From Chitinophagaceae bacterium (GTDB lineage: Bacteria > Bacteroidota > Bacteroidia > Chitinophagales > Chitinophagaceae), in NCBI GenBank assembly GCA_947371755.1, contig CANBQT010000031.1:1-36935 (forward strand): a stretch of DNA of 36,935 bases, given 5' to 3'. Positions 25,159 through 34,344 of this stretch are shown here, piece after piece. The notes under the pieces are model-generated. The model ran no database searches, had not been told where the DNA came from, and was given only the letters and a program-made list of their open reading frames with translations. Position numbers and translations under genes: made by a program. The first letter of the stretch is position 1. Each line of letters starts with the position of its first letter.

Positions 25159-26244
25159 ATGTCAGGTTTTTATATCGACCCTAATATTGCCAGGGCTAAA
25201 ACGATTGCAAAGGATTTTTATATTGATCCGAAATACTTTGAAATGGCCAAAGAAAAAATATTTGCTAATAGCTGGCAATATATTGGCCATTCAGACCAGG
25301 TAAAGGAAAACGGATCAGCACAACCAGTAAACCTCTTAGAAAATTATATCAACGAACCTTTAGTGATTACCAGAGATAAGGACAATGCATTGCATTGTTT
25401 ATCGAACGTGTGTAACCATCGAGGTAATTTATTGGTATATGAAGCTTGTAAGACAAATCAACTACGTTGTAAATATCATGGTCGTTTGTTTCATTTAAAT
25501 GGGCGTTTCATTTCAATGCCAGAATTTAATGAAGTAGAAAATTTCATACCCGAAAATAATCATCTAAAACAATTACCACTTTTTGAATGGGGTAAACTCT
25601 TGTTCACAAGTTTGGATCCTATTTTTCCTTTTTCAGATTTCTTCGCAGAAATGCAAGAAATAGTTGGCTGGCTGCCGCTCCATAAAATGGAATACAGACA
25701 AGATCTTTGTAATGAATTTATGGTTAATGCCAACTGGGCACTTTACTGTGAAAATTATCTCGAAGGATTTCATATTCCTTTTGTACATCCTACCTTGAAT
25801 GCCGTTATTGAATTCAAAAATTATATAACTGAAACTTTTAAGTATTCCAACTTACAGTTAGGAATAGCAAAAGAAGGGGTTAGTTCTTTTGAACTTCCCA
25901 AAGAGAGTAAATACTTTGGTAAGCAGGTTGCGGCATTTTATTTTTGGGTTTACCCAAATATGATGTTCAATTTTTATCCATGGGGTTTATCTCTAAATAT
26001 CATTGAGCCGCAAACGGAATCTACTACAAAGGTTCGTTTTCTGACTTTTATTTATGATGATTCTAAATTGGAACAGGGTGCAGGAAGCGGTTTAACAACT
26101 GTTGAGGCTGAAGATGAAGAAGTAGTTGAAAATGTGCAACGTGGCATTCGATCCAGATTTTATAAACATGGACGTTATGCCGTTCATCGTGAGCAGGGTA
26201 CCCATCATTTTCATTCATTGCTTGCCGAATCTATTAACAAATGA
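25159..26244 (+). CDS. Rieske-type ring-hydroxylating oxygenase alpha subunit
   Basis: 361 residues. The Rieske [2Fe-2S] domain shows C85-x-H87 and C104-x2-H107 with 16 residues between. The catalytic domain has the mononuclear iron motif L-E-G-F-H-I-P-F-V-H, with H205 and H210 as ligands. The electron-bridging residue three positions before the first His is Glu202, not the Asp usual in aromatic dioxygenases; Glu here is a feature of carnitine monooxygenase (CntA). With the single-chain length, this favours a quaternary-amine or small-molecule monooxygenase over a classical aromatic dioxygenase (inference). No reductase or beta-subunit gene is adjacent. It overlaps the following permease gene by 4 bp (ATGA). 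Confidence 0.9.
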   Translation: MSGFYIDPNIARAKTIAKDFYIDPKYFEMAKEKIFANSWQYIGHSDQVKENGSAQPVNLLENYINEPLVITRDKDNALHCLSNVCNHRGNLLVYEACKTNQLRCKYHGRLFHLNGRFISMPEFNEVENFIPENNHLKQLPLFEWGKLLFTSLDPIFPFSDFFAEMQEIVGWLPLHKMEYRQDLCNEFMVNANWALYCENYLEGFHIPFVHPTLNAVIEFKNYITETFKYSNLQLGIAKEGVSSFELPKESKYFGKQVAAFYFWVYPNMMFNFYPWGLSLNIIEPQTESTTKVRFLTFIYDDSKLEQGAGSGLTTVEAEDEEVVENVQRGIRSRFYKHGRYAVHREQGTHHFHSLLAESINK

Positions 26245-27653
26245 GTGGATTCAAGAGAAGCTTATCACTTAACACCACCATTGCCCTAGTAGTTGGGGGA
26301 GTAATTGGTTCAGGAATATTTATGAAGCCAGCACTCATGGCCTCACAATTGGGCTCTCCTCTTTTACTCATTAGTGTTTGGATTGTGGCAGGTATCATTA
26401 CGCTGTTTGGGGCTTTAAGTAATGCTGAAGTGGCAGCTATGTTTCCAGAAACTGGTGGCCAATATGTTTTCTTTAAAAAGATGTATGGTGATGCATTTGC
26501 TTTTTTATACGGCTGGGCTGCATTCTCTGTTTTTAATACTGCCGGGAATGCATCCATTGCTTATGTATTTTCTCAGTACACAAATTATTTTGTAGAACTA
26601 CCACATTTTAGTGCTGCCATAGAAAAAAATATTAGCATCCATATTCCATTAGTGGGGAATATTTTTCCTTTAGAAAATTTCGGTGTAAAAATGCTCACTG
26701 TAATTTTAATATTGATTTTAACAGCAGTGAATTATTTAAGCGTTGCTTATGGTGGTGCATTACAAAGAGTACTTACAGCTTTAAAAGCAATTGCCATTGT
26801 GCTGCTAATAACTGGTATTTTATTTTCTGGTAAAGGGAGTATGCATAATATTGTTTCTTCAATGCCATCCATGCCCCATGGCTGGGATCTGATTGGCGCA
26901 TATATGGCTGCAATCGCAGGTGCATTCTGGGCCTATGATGGATGGAACAATATCACATTTGTTGCTGGTGAAATCAAAGACCCACAAAAAAATATTCCCA
27001 AAAGTCTTTTTTTCGGTTTAAGCTTTTGCATCATCATTTATGTGCTCGTGAATCTTGCCTATATCTATGTATTACCCATTGATAAAATGGCTGTATCTAA
27101 TTTTGTAGCTTCCGATTCAGCAACTGTAACATGGGGTCTTATTGGCGGAGGTATCATTGCAGCAATGGTAATCCTTTCTACATTAGGAGCTGCCAATTCA
27201 AATGTGTTAGCAACTGCCAGAGTAACTTATGCAATGAGTGAAGAAAATCGACTGTTCGCCTGGGCTGGGAAACCTCAAAAAAAATACAATACGCCAGGCA
27301 ATGCGTTGGTATTAAATGCAGTTTGGACCATCATCCTGATTATGAGTGGTTCATTCGATATGCTTACTGAAATGCTCATTTTTGTGAGCTGGTTTTTTTA
27401 TGGCATGAGTGGACTTGGCGTATTCCTCCTTCGTAAAAAAATGCATGATGTACCAAGGATCTATAAAGTTTGGGGTTATCCGATTGTACCTTTATTTTTT
27501 GTAGCGTTCGTGGCGTTTTTTCTATGTTCTACGCTTTATACAGACATCAGTAATTATAGAAATGGAACAACGCCCCTAATAAATTCTTTATTAGGAACCA
27601 TCATCACTTGTATAGGCATTCCTATTTACTATTTGTCAAAAAAGAAATCCTGA
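26241..27653 (+). CDS. APC-superfamily amino acid/amine permease
   Basis: 470 residues with about 12 membrane helices. The N-terminus has the family motif G-V-I-G-S-G-I-F (20-27) in the broken first helix, followed by L-S-N-A-E-V-A-A-M-F-P-E-T-G-G-Q-Y (59-75), typical of LAT-like APC transporters. It should import an amino acid or amine by proton or solute coupling. The start codon overlaps the stop of the Rieske oxygenase, implying coordinated synthesis, and the permease may bring in the oxygenase substrate (inference). It ends exactly where the convergent SAM hydrolase gene ends, with no spacer and no visible terminator. Confidence 0.92.
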   Translation: MSGFKRSLSLNTTIALVVGGVIGSGIFMKPALMASQLGSPLLLISVWIVAGIITLFGALSNAEVAAMFPETGGQYVFFKKMYGDAFAFLYGWAAFSVFNTAGNASIAYVFSQYTNYFVELPHFSAAIEKNISIHIPLVGNIFPLENFGVKMLTVILILILTAVNYLSVAYGGALQRVLTALKAIAIVLLITGILFSGKGSMHNIVSSMPSMPHGWDLIGAYMAAIAGAFWAYDGWNNITFVAGEIKDPQKNIPKSLFFGLSFCIIIYVLVNLAYIYVLPIDKMAVSNFVASDSATVTWGLIGGGIIAAMVILSTLGAANSNVLATARVTYAMSEENRLFAWAGKPQKKYNTPGNALVLNAVWTIILIMSGSFDMLTEMLIFVSWFFYGMSGLGVFLLRKKMHDVPRIYKVWGYPIVPLFFVAFVAFFLCSTLYTDISNYRNGTTPLINSLLGTIITCIGIPIYYLSKKKS

Positions 27654-28559
27654 TTATTTTTTCTCAACTGCATTTACTTGAATGCTCCAATCGCTTCCAG
27701 TTGCAACATGATATACATCTGCGAAGCTTCCCATATTTAAGGCGATGGATAATTGCATCAAACTATTTAAATACACTAGAGGTTTGCCTTTAGCTACTGC
27801 GCCAAAAGTTTCACAATAAGGAGCCAATCCTTCCCAGACTTTTATTCCTTTATGATAAATACGGATGTTCAGGTTTTGTCCGTATTTTAAATTGATCTGC
27901 TGAACTAATTCTGCTGGAATATTGGTCCACACATTTCCATATTGTATATCTAATATTGAAATATTGCCCTTTAATAAATTTCCCTCTTTAATAGCTTTCT
28001 GGTATGGAATACTTACAACATCATTTGATAATAAATTACCTACTTGTTCAAAACTAATAGTTCCGGATGCCAATCGTGCCGCAGTATATGCATATACATC
28101 TCTTCCATGAAACGTATATGATTTTTGAGAACCATTTCTTCTATTCACTGCTTCATTGATCTCTCTTCTTTCTGCAATACCCAATGATGAAGCAATTAAA
28201 GTAAGTGTACCATTATCAGGTGTTACTATATAATGTCCGGTTTTAGTTTTTACCACTACAGATTTTCGATTGGTACCTACACCTGGATCAACAACAGAAA
28301 CAAATACTGTACCTGCGGGCCAATAGGGTACCGTTTGTTCTAAACGATAAGCTGCTTCCCATATATTATAAGCAGGTATTTCATGAGTTAGATCAAATAG
28401 CTTCAAATCAAATGACACACCCATGGCAACTCCTTTCATGGCAGATACGGCACCATCTTTTAAACCAAAATCTGATTGAAAAACAATGGTCTTATTTTGT
28501 GCATTTATCTGAATCACTAAAAAAGTAGCTAGTATAAAAATGGCTTTTTTGAATATCAT
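27654..28559 (-). CDS. SAM hydroxide adenosyltransferase (DUF62) with signal peptide
   Basis: 301 residues. Family motifs are Q-S-D-F-G (28-32), T-H-E-I (58-61), V-D-P-G-V-G (90-95), T-P-D-N-G (113-117) and F-H-G-R-D (150-154). The hydrolase triad Asp/Arg/His described for archaeal DUF62 maps to D91, R98 and H151, so SAM cleavage to adenosine and methionine is the expected reaction. Lacking evidence for a halide site, halogenase activity is less likely. The first 20 residues (MIFKKAIFILATFLVIQINA) form a good signal peptide, which is odd for an enzyme of a cytoplasmic metabolite. It stands alone, upstream of a terminator serving the next gene. Confidence 0.9.
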   Translation of the reverse strand: MIFKKAIFILATFLVIQINAQNKTIVFQSDFGLKDGAVSAMKGVAMGVSFDLKLFDLTHEIPAYNIWEAAYRLEQTVPYWPAGTVFVSVVDPGVGTNRKSVVVKTKTGHYIVTPDNGTLTLIASSLGIAERREINEAVNRRNGSQKSYTFHGRDVYAYTAARLASGTISFEQVGNLLSNDVVSIPYQKAIKEGNLLKGNISILDIQYGNVWTNIPAELVQQINLKYGQNLNIRIYHKGIKVWEGLAPYCETFGAVAKGKPLVYLNSLMQLSIALNMGSFADVYHVATGSDWSIQVNAVEKK

Positions 28560-28577
28560 ATGATTCGATTTAAGAAT

Positions 28578-28624
28578 AAAAAAAATCTGCGATAGTCTGT
28601 TCTTTTGAACAGACTATCGCAGAT
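28578..28624 (-). terminator. Strong intrinsic terminator of the TonB receptor gene
   Basis: A perfect 18-bp stem (28585-28602 with 28607-28624) and 4-nt loop are followed on the minus strand by eight U residues (A run at 28578-28585). It begins 17 bases past the receptor stop codon. It insulates the SAM hydrolase gene from read-through. Confidence 0.93.
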
Positions 28625-28640
28625 CAAAGTAATGAATTAT

Positions 28641-31484
28641 TTAGAAGTTCAGCACCAACTTTGTAAATACACGTAAGCCGTTGAAGCCCATTTGAACAGA
28701 CTCCCAGGCACCGCCGGTTTCATTATCTAAGGCCTCATATCTTGCATTTTGAACAGAAGCAAAATCTGGATGCACATTAAATAAATTATCTGCTCCCATA
28801 AATAAACTAGCTGCTTTACAAAACTTATAAGAAGCAAAAATGTCTGTTGTAACCTTTGGGCTATATTTAAATACCTCTGGGGTTACGTGAACTCCATCGG
28901 AATATCCATCAATATCTACATATGGATCAATACCTGCAAAGCTTCCTGAAATAGCAGGATCGCCAGGACCGTTAGTTCCAGCCTGACTAGCTAAACCAGT
29001 CCATCCAAAACCTTTAGATGATTGTTCCCCAAAATAGGTAAAGTGTGCTCCAACACCTACTTTGCCCACTGAATATTCAAGGTTCAAAGTAAGTTTTGCC
29101 TTAGGAGCTGACGCCATTAAGAAGGCTTCTTCGCGATCGCTAAAGAAAGTCTTTTGATGCGCATAACTATCATTTAAAGCTGCCGGTACATGTACAGCAT
29201 CTAATTTCATTTTTTGAATATTTCCAGCTAACAAAATTTTGAATGATTTATTGCCCCATTTTTTTGAATAATCAGCTACGATATCAACTCCTGTATTAGT
29301 TGTATTTACTGAGTTTGCAAAGAACTGTGCAGTTGCAACACCTAAAGCATTTAATTGATCAGTAAAAGAAGTAGGTAATGAAGCATCGCCTGCACTAAAC
29401 AGACCAGATAATACAATTCTGTCTTTTACTTTAACTGAATATCCATCAACTGTAAGTGTAAAACCCTTTGCAGGTTTCCACGCAAATCCAACACTGGCAT
29501 TCACAGATGTTTCTTGCTTCAAATTAGGAATACCAGCCGCCTTGGTTACTGCATCATCATTACGAGCAATACGAGATTGAACTAATTCTCCTCCATTGAA
29601 GGATGTAAGGGTATTACTAAAATTAATTTGTTGTAAAGAAGGAGCACGGAAACCAGTGCTGATAGAACCTCGCAAATTAAAGTTATTCGTTACCTTATAA
29701 CGGGTAGCTAATTTGTAGGTATTTACAAATCCAAAATCAGAATAGTTCTCGAAACGCACTGCACCATCTAATAACCACTCTTTTGTTACATTTAATTCAG
29801 CATCTAAATAACCACCAAGATTGGTACGATTTGCTTTTACAACATCGGAAGGACTAAAGCCTGGAAAACCTTGTGACCCTGGAGCCTGACCTAAATTATT
29901 GGCATAACCTTTATAAGAAGCTTCTTCTCCTTTATAAATGCCATATTGTTCAAAACGGAATTCAGCACCCCACGCTATGTTTAATCCTTGGGCGATAGAT
30001 TTAAATGATTTATTAAAATCCAAATTGGTGGTATTCTGTAAGAAATTAAAACCACCATCATCAAAATGAGTTTGAGCGACGTTTCCAATATTAGAAGCAT
30101 TGAAAGTTTTATCACCATAATAATGGAAATCGTTTCTTCCAATTGTATTACTCAAATCCCATGTCCAATCATTTTTGGTTACACCTTTAATTCCAGCAGA
30201 CAAAGAGATATCCTTAATCACAGTTTGAATATGTGGGTTATACCATGTTTCTCCATCTTTATCAGTTGTCATGATACTTGGTACATCAATTCTATCACCA
30301 GCTGCAGTTACTGGAAAACGATCTGGTCTTGCACTCCAGTTTCTACTATAAGCGTAAGCATCTGATTTTTTATAATTGTATCCACCAAAAGCATAAAAGG
30401 TTGTGCTAGCATTGGTAGGAATCTCCATATTAAACATGGCTCCTGCCGTAGTTACAGATCCATCTCCAAATGCTCTTCTTCCAGAATTCATGATCTGTGC
30501 ATTTGGATTGGTCCATACATTCGTATCAGCAACTTGTCTAAATGTCTTTGCTTGATTTAAATAATCGAATGACACATTAATGAATCCTCCATTTTTTCCA
30601 ATCTTCACACCATTATTTGCAGAGAATGAAAAAGTACCACCATCTATAGGATTACTATATACATATCGCTTAGTATCTCTTGTATTGTATGCATTGTATT
30701 TATTATCATAATAGCCAGACCATCCTGTATTGATAGTCCAATGATTCACATCTTTTTTCAAAGACAAGTTGATAACACCAGCGATGGCATCGGAACCATA
30801 CTGTGCAGATGCACCATCACGTAAGATTTCAATTTTATCAACTGCAGATTGTGGAAACGCATTCAAATCAACCCCTGAATTACCGCGTCCCTTTGTTCCA
30901 AACAATGCCACAAATGCAGTCTGGTGTCTTCTTTTACCATTGATCAAAACCAAAGTCTGATCTGGCCCTAACCCGCGAAGCGTACCGAGATCTACGTGGT
31001 CAGCTCCATCAGCACCTGATTGTTTATTATAATTGAATGATGGCGCTACATAGTTTAAAACTGATGTAAGATCCATTTTAGCTGTAGGTACTCCGGCTTG
31101 ATTAATATTGATTACATCTACAGGAACCGCAGATTCAGTTTTAACCCTGCCTCCTTTTCTACTTCCCAATAGCACCACTTCTTGTAACTCAATTGACGCC
31201 TCTTGCAAAACAACTGACATTGTATTTGCAGCTTTGATAGAAGTTGATTCAAAACCAACTGAACTGATAGTTAACATATCTGTTGCATTAGCCTGAATGC
31301 TAAAACTACCATCTTTAGCTGAAGGTGCTGTAACACCAGAAGTCTTATTACGGATGGCCGCACCTTCAATAGGTTGACCTTTTTTATCCTTCACAACACC
31401 ACTAATAGTTTTAACCTGTGCGAATAAAACCTGAGAGATTAGTATTACAACCAATAACAGGAATATCGATTTTAAATGCTTCAT
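28641..31484 (-). CDS. TonB-dependent receptor with carboxypeptidase-like N-domain
   Basis: 947 residues. The signal peptide (about 1-22, ending L-F-A-Q) is followed by a carboxypeptidase-regulatory-like beta-sandwich (about 26-95: I-S-G-V-V-K-D-K-K-G-Q-P-I-E-G-A). The plug (about 115-245) includes L-G-T-L-R-G-L-G-P-D-Q-T-L-V-L-I-N-G and R-D-G-A-S-A-Q-Y-G-S-D-A-I-A-G-V-I-N. A 22-strand barrel completes the protein, ending in Phe as outer-membrane proteins do. It imports a ligand across the outer membrane using TonB-ExbBD energy. No SusD partner gene follows, so it is not a classical SusC. Ligand unknown; the vicinity gives no strong hint. Confidence 0.94.
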   Translation of the reverse strand: MKHLKSIFLLLVVILISQVLFAQVKTISGVVKDKKGQPIEGAAIRNKTSGVTAPSAKDGSFSIQANATDMLTISSVGFESTSIKAANTMSVVLQEASIELQEVVLLGSRKGGRVKTESAVPVDVININQAGVPTAKMDLTSVLNYVAPSFNYNKQSGADGADHVDLGTLRGLGPDQTLVLINGKRRHQTAFVALFGTKGRGNSGVDLNAFPQSAVDKIEILRDGASAQYGSDAIAGVINLSLKKDVNHWTINTGWSGYYDNKYNAYNTRDTKRYVYSNPIDGGTFSFSANNGVKIGKNGGFINVSFDYLNQAKTFRQVADTNVWTNPNAQIMNSGRRAFGDGSVTTAGAMFNMEIPTNASTTFYAFGGYNYKKSDAYAYSRNWSARPDRFPVTAAGDRIDVPSIMTTDKDGETWYNPHIQTVIKDISLSAGIKGVTKNDWTWDLSNTIGRNDFHYYGDKTFNASNIGNVAQTHFDDGGFNFLQNTTNLDFNKSFKSIAQGLNIAWGAEFRFEQYGIYKGEEASYKGYANNLGQAPGSQGFPGFSPSDVVKANRTNLGGYLDAELNVTKEWLLDGAVRFENYSDFGFVNTYKLATRYKVTNNFNLRGSISTGFRAPSLQQINFSNTLTSFNGGELVQSRIARNDDAVTKAAGIPNLKQETSVNASVGFAWKPAKGFTLTVDGYSVKVKDRIVLSGLFSAGDASLPTSFTDQLNALGVATAQFFANSVNTTNTGVDIVADYSKKWGNKSFKILLAGNIQKMKLDAVHVPAALNDSYAHQKTFFSDREEAFLMASAPKAKLTLNLEYSVGKVGVGAHFTYFGEQSSKGFGWTGLASQAGTNGPGDPAISGSFAGIDPYVDIDGYSDGVHVTPEVFKYSPKVTTDIFASYKFCKAASLFMGADNLFNVHPDFASVQNARYEALDNETGGAWESVQMGFNGLRVFTKLVLNF

Positions 31485-31600
31485 ATTTAATGATTTCGGG
31501 ACAAATTAATCAAAAAATCATAAAATAGTAACGTTACACACTATAACTAGTTGATTTTTAATCGTATTTAAATTAATTGAATGTGTTGGGGGCTACATTT

Positions 31601-32983
31601 TTATTTCAACAAACCTGCAGCCCATTCGGCAGCATAGGCAGCTTTGAAATATTTGACCCTTAAACTGACAAGCTTTTCGGCTACTTCGATCAGTTTGGTT
31701 TCTCTGCTATTAACTAAAAACAGGCTGCTTTCACCATTGTAGAATTTCAAATTCTCAGCTTTGAATAATGTTAAGTATCCATTATAGGCTGATTGAACGG
31801 ATTTGATTTGGGCTTGTAAGAGATTAGCTTCGTTATAATAGTTTCTGATCTTATTTTCAGTTTCCCACTTTTTGGCGTTGAATTCTAAGTTCGTTTCCTG
31901 AATTTTTAATTTTGATTTATTATAATCGCCCCTTCCTTCCCTTAAAAACAATGGAAGCTTTACATCAATACCCCATTTATAATTGTTTTGCAAAAAGTTT
32001 CCATCTATTCCTTTAACCACATTATAACCAGCATTCAGCAAATTAGCCTTCACATTAACCATTGGCAACATGCTTTGAAATTTAAGTTTTCGTTCAACAT
32101 CAAGCGCTTCTAATTTAAAGGTATAGGCTTTCAATGAAGGGTTTTGAATAGAAGATCTACTAATCAATTCCTTTAAATTCTGCTCATTTACAGACATTAC
32201 AAATTGAATAGTATCTGGAAAAAACTGAGCAGGTAATTGATAAGCACTATCATTTTCTAACCACAGATAATTACTTAATTCTAAACTTGTAGTATTTATT
32301 TTCTGGCGAGCATCTGTTAACTGTGCCTCATAGTTTAACACTTGTGTCATTGCTTCAACTGTATCCATCACAGCACGATCGCCATTATTATATGCAATTC
32401 TTACTAATCGAAGCCTGTCTGTGGATATTTGATAATATTTTTGATAAATACCAAAAATCTGATAAGCACCGGCCCATTGCCAATAAGCATTATAGGCATT
32501 GAACAAAAGATCATTCAGCATTTTCAATTGATCCTGCCGACTTTGTGATTGAAATATTTTAGCTTGTTGTAAAGTAGCCCTTCTTTTATCCATTAACAAT
32601 CCCTTACCCAAAGGCATTTCTATTCCTAGATAACTCGTTTGTCCTGAACTGACTTCTGGATTTAAATATTTACCACCATTACTTTCTAATCCAGTTTTAA
32701 TGTCCAATCCCCCTAAACCTGTTGGAATTTTTAATTCAGGATTATTATAATAGTAATAATTTTTTCCATCGAAGGTTTTGTTGCTTGCATCAAAATTAAA
32801 ACTAGGATCAAAGCCACCCCTCGCAGATTGCAAATCTGCCTTTGCTTTTTCCACTTGAATAGCAGCCTGCTTTGCAATGGGATGAAACTGTTTTACCTGC
32901 TGAATAAAAGATTCAGGCGTGAACAACTGCGCGTGCAATTGCACAACCATAACCATTCCCAACATCAATAATGCCTGCTTCAT
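31601..32983 (-). CDS. TolC family outer-membrane protein of the ABC exporter operon
   Basis: 460 residues with a signal peptide (about 1-19, ending L-H-A-Q). Long helical segments predominate, with K-F-Y-N-G-E-S-S-L-F near the end, as in many channel proteins of this family. It should form the outer-membrane duct for the ABC transporter and HlyD-like adaptor encoded directly upstream. The gene begins 3 bp after the hlyD-type stop and is the last of the four-gene unit that starts with carbonic anhydrase. No strong terminator hairpin was found between it and the TonB receptor promoter region. Confidence 0.9.
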   Translation of the reverse strand: MKQALLMLGMVMVVQLHAQLFTPESFIQQVKQFHPIAKQAAIQVEKAKADLQSARGGFDPSFNFDASNKTFDGKNYYYYNNPELKIPTGLGGLDIKTGLESNGGKYLNPEVSSGQTSYLGIEMPLGKGLLMDKRRATLQQAKIFQSQSRQDQLKMLNDLLFNAYNAYWQWAGAYQIFGIYQKYYQISTDRLRLVRIAYNNGDRAVMDTVEAMTQVLNYEAQLTDARQKINTTSLELSNYLWLENDSAYQLPAQFFPDTIQFVMSVNEQNLKELISRSSIQNPSLKAYTFKLEALDVERKLKFQSMLPMVNVKANLLNAGYNVVKGIDGNFLQNNYKWGIDVKLPLFLREGRGDYNKSKLKIQETNLEFNAKKWETENKIRNYYNEANLLQAQIKSVQSAYNGYLTLFKAENLKFYNGESSLFLVNSRETKLIEVAEKLVSLRVKYFKAAYAAEWAAGLLK

Positions 32984-32986
32984 GCT

Positions 32987-34342
32987 TTATTTTTTCTTGT
33001 CTTTATACGCACCTGCATCTTTTGATTGATAATATTCAGGAGGGAAACCATTGATATTTCTCCATAACTCATACCAAATAGAAACATCTTTTAACAATCC
33101 AATACCCTGAGCAGCTCCACCCATCCGCAATTGACTGGGCCATTTTTTTTCTGCTGGATCTTCCATCACTAAAATTCGAAATTTACCATTCGAACTCACA
33201 GAATTTTCAATGGCAGCTACCTTTCCACCAAAAGTGCCATAGCTTGATTCAGGCCACCCGCTAAATACTATAGCAGGGAAACCATCAAATACAAAACGCA
33301 TTTTTTGACCCTTCGAAACCAGGGGAAGGTCCATTGGTTCAATAAATAACTCAACTGCTAATTGTATTTTATCAGGAACAATTTCAACCAACATCTCACC
33401 CTCCTTCACCATCTCTCCTAAACCTGCTTTTTTTGCTTTAGTGATCTGACCACTTTGTGGAGCTGTTACATAATACAACTGATTCCTAATATCATAATTA
33501 CTATAGGTATTCTGCAATTTTGAAACCTCCGCTTCACCGCTGGCGATATTGGAGAGAGAACTAAACTTATCGCCTTCGGCTTTTGAAATTTTATCAGTAT
33601 AGTCTTGAACCGTAGCATTTTTTTCCAAATACAAATTGCTTAATTCCTGTTTACTTTGTAAGTACTTACTTTCTGACCCAATTTTTTTGGCTACCGAATT
33701 CTGTAAACTGGTTCTCCTTCTTTCAAAGTCTGCCAAAGAAATCACACCACTATCGTACATAATCTTTGCAGCTTCCATTTGCCTTTTGCTGATGCTATAT
33801 TCATTATTCGAAGAAAGCGCATCCATACTATCACTCTGAAGTTTTAAAAACTGTTGCTTAAGCTTATTATCGAGTTGTTGCAACTTCAGTGCTTTAGCCT
33901 GACTAAGTGCCTCAATTTGAGTAACAGAACTGGTTGCTTTGTTTTCGTATCCCTTTACAGCTAATTTCTTTGACTCGATCTGTTGTTGGGTTCGTGCTAA
34001 TAATTGAGGATCGAAATATTCTACTTTTACTTCGCCTAATTGAAGAATCGTATCTCCTGCATTCACATGATCGCCTTCCTTAACCCGCCAATTCAATACT
34101 TTACCTGCAATTAATGTATTTACTTCTTGTGGTCTTTGTTCCTGTAACAGTGTAGTTACAGATCCTTTGGCTCTAATAGTTTGAGTCCAAGGCAGAAAAG
34201 CAATCACAATGATCACTATGAGAATTCCATACATCCACTTTTTTACAGCCGATCTCTTGTTTACCAGGTATAAGTTTTGGTACGACTTCAAAGAGTTATT
34301 CGCTGTTTGGGATTCAATATCGTCGTTTAAATAAGTTTTCAT
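32987..34342 (-). CDS. HlyD-family membrane fusion protein
   Basis: 451 residues. One membrane helix (about 35-53) near the N-terminus is followed by the first lipoyl half (about 72-108, G-K-V-L-N-W-R-V-K-E-G-D). A long coiled-coil region (about 115-275) is rich in Lys, Gln and Leu, and the second lipoyl half contains V-T-A-P-Q-S-G-Q-I. A beta-barrel domain completes the protein. It bridges the ABC transporter to the TolC channel as in type I secretion and related exporters. It begins 2 bp after the ABC gene stop and ends 3 bp before the TolC gene. The cargo is not identified. Confidence 0.92.
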   Translation of the reverse strand: MKTYLNDDIESQTANNSLKSYQNLYLVNKRSAVKKWMYGILIVIIVIAFLPWTQTIRAKGSVTTLLQEQRPQEVNTLIAGKVLNWRVKEGDHVNAGDTILQLGEVKVEYFDPQLLARTQQQIESKKLAVKGYENKATSSVTQIEALSQAKALKLQQLDNKLKQQFLKLQSDSMDALSSNNEYSISKRQMEAAKIMYDSGVISLADFERRRTSLQNSVAKKIGSESKYLQSKQELSNLYLEKNATVQDYTDKISKAEGDKFSSLSNIASGEAEVSKLQNTYSNYDIRNQLYYVTAPQSGQITKAKKAGLGEMVKEGEMLVEIVPDKIQLAVELFIEPMDLPLVSKGQKMRFVFDGFPAIVFSGWPESSYGTFGGKVAAIENSVSSNGKFRILVMEDPAEKKWPSQLRMGGAAQGIGLLKDVSIWYELWRNINGFPPEYYQSKDAGAYKDKKK

Positions 34343-34344
34343 GG

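Noticed and set aside
28641..31484. TonB receptor considered as a SusC of a polysaccharide utilisation locus
   Set aside because: No SusD-like lipoprotein or glycosidase gene is adjacent; the downstream neighbour is a SAM hydrolase and the upstream one a TolC gene.
31528..31537. Perfect palindrome GTAACGTTAC upstream of the TonB receptor
   Set aside because: Only 10 bp and a single occurrence; it could be an operator for the receptor gene but has no supporting context.
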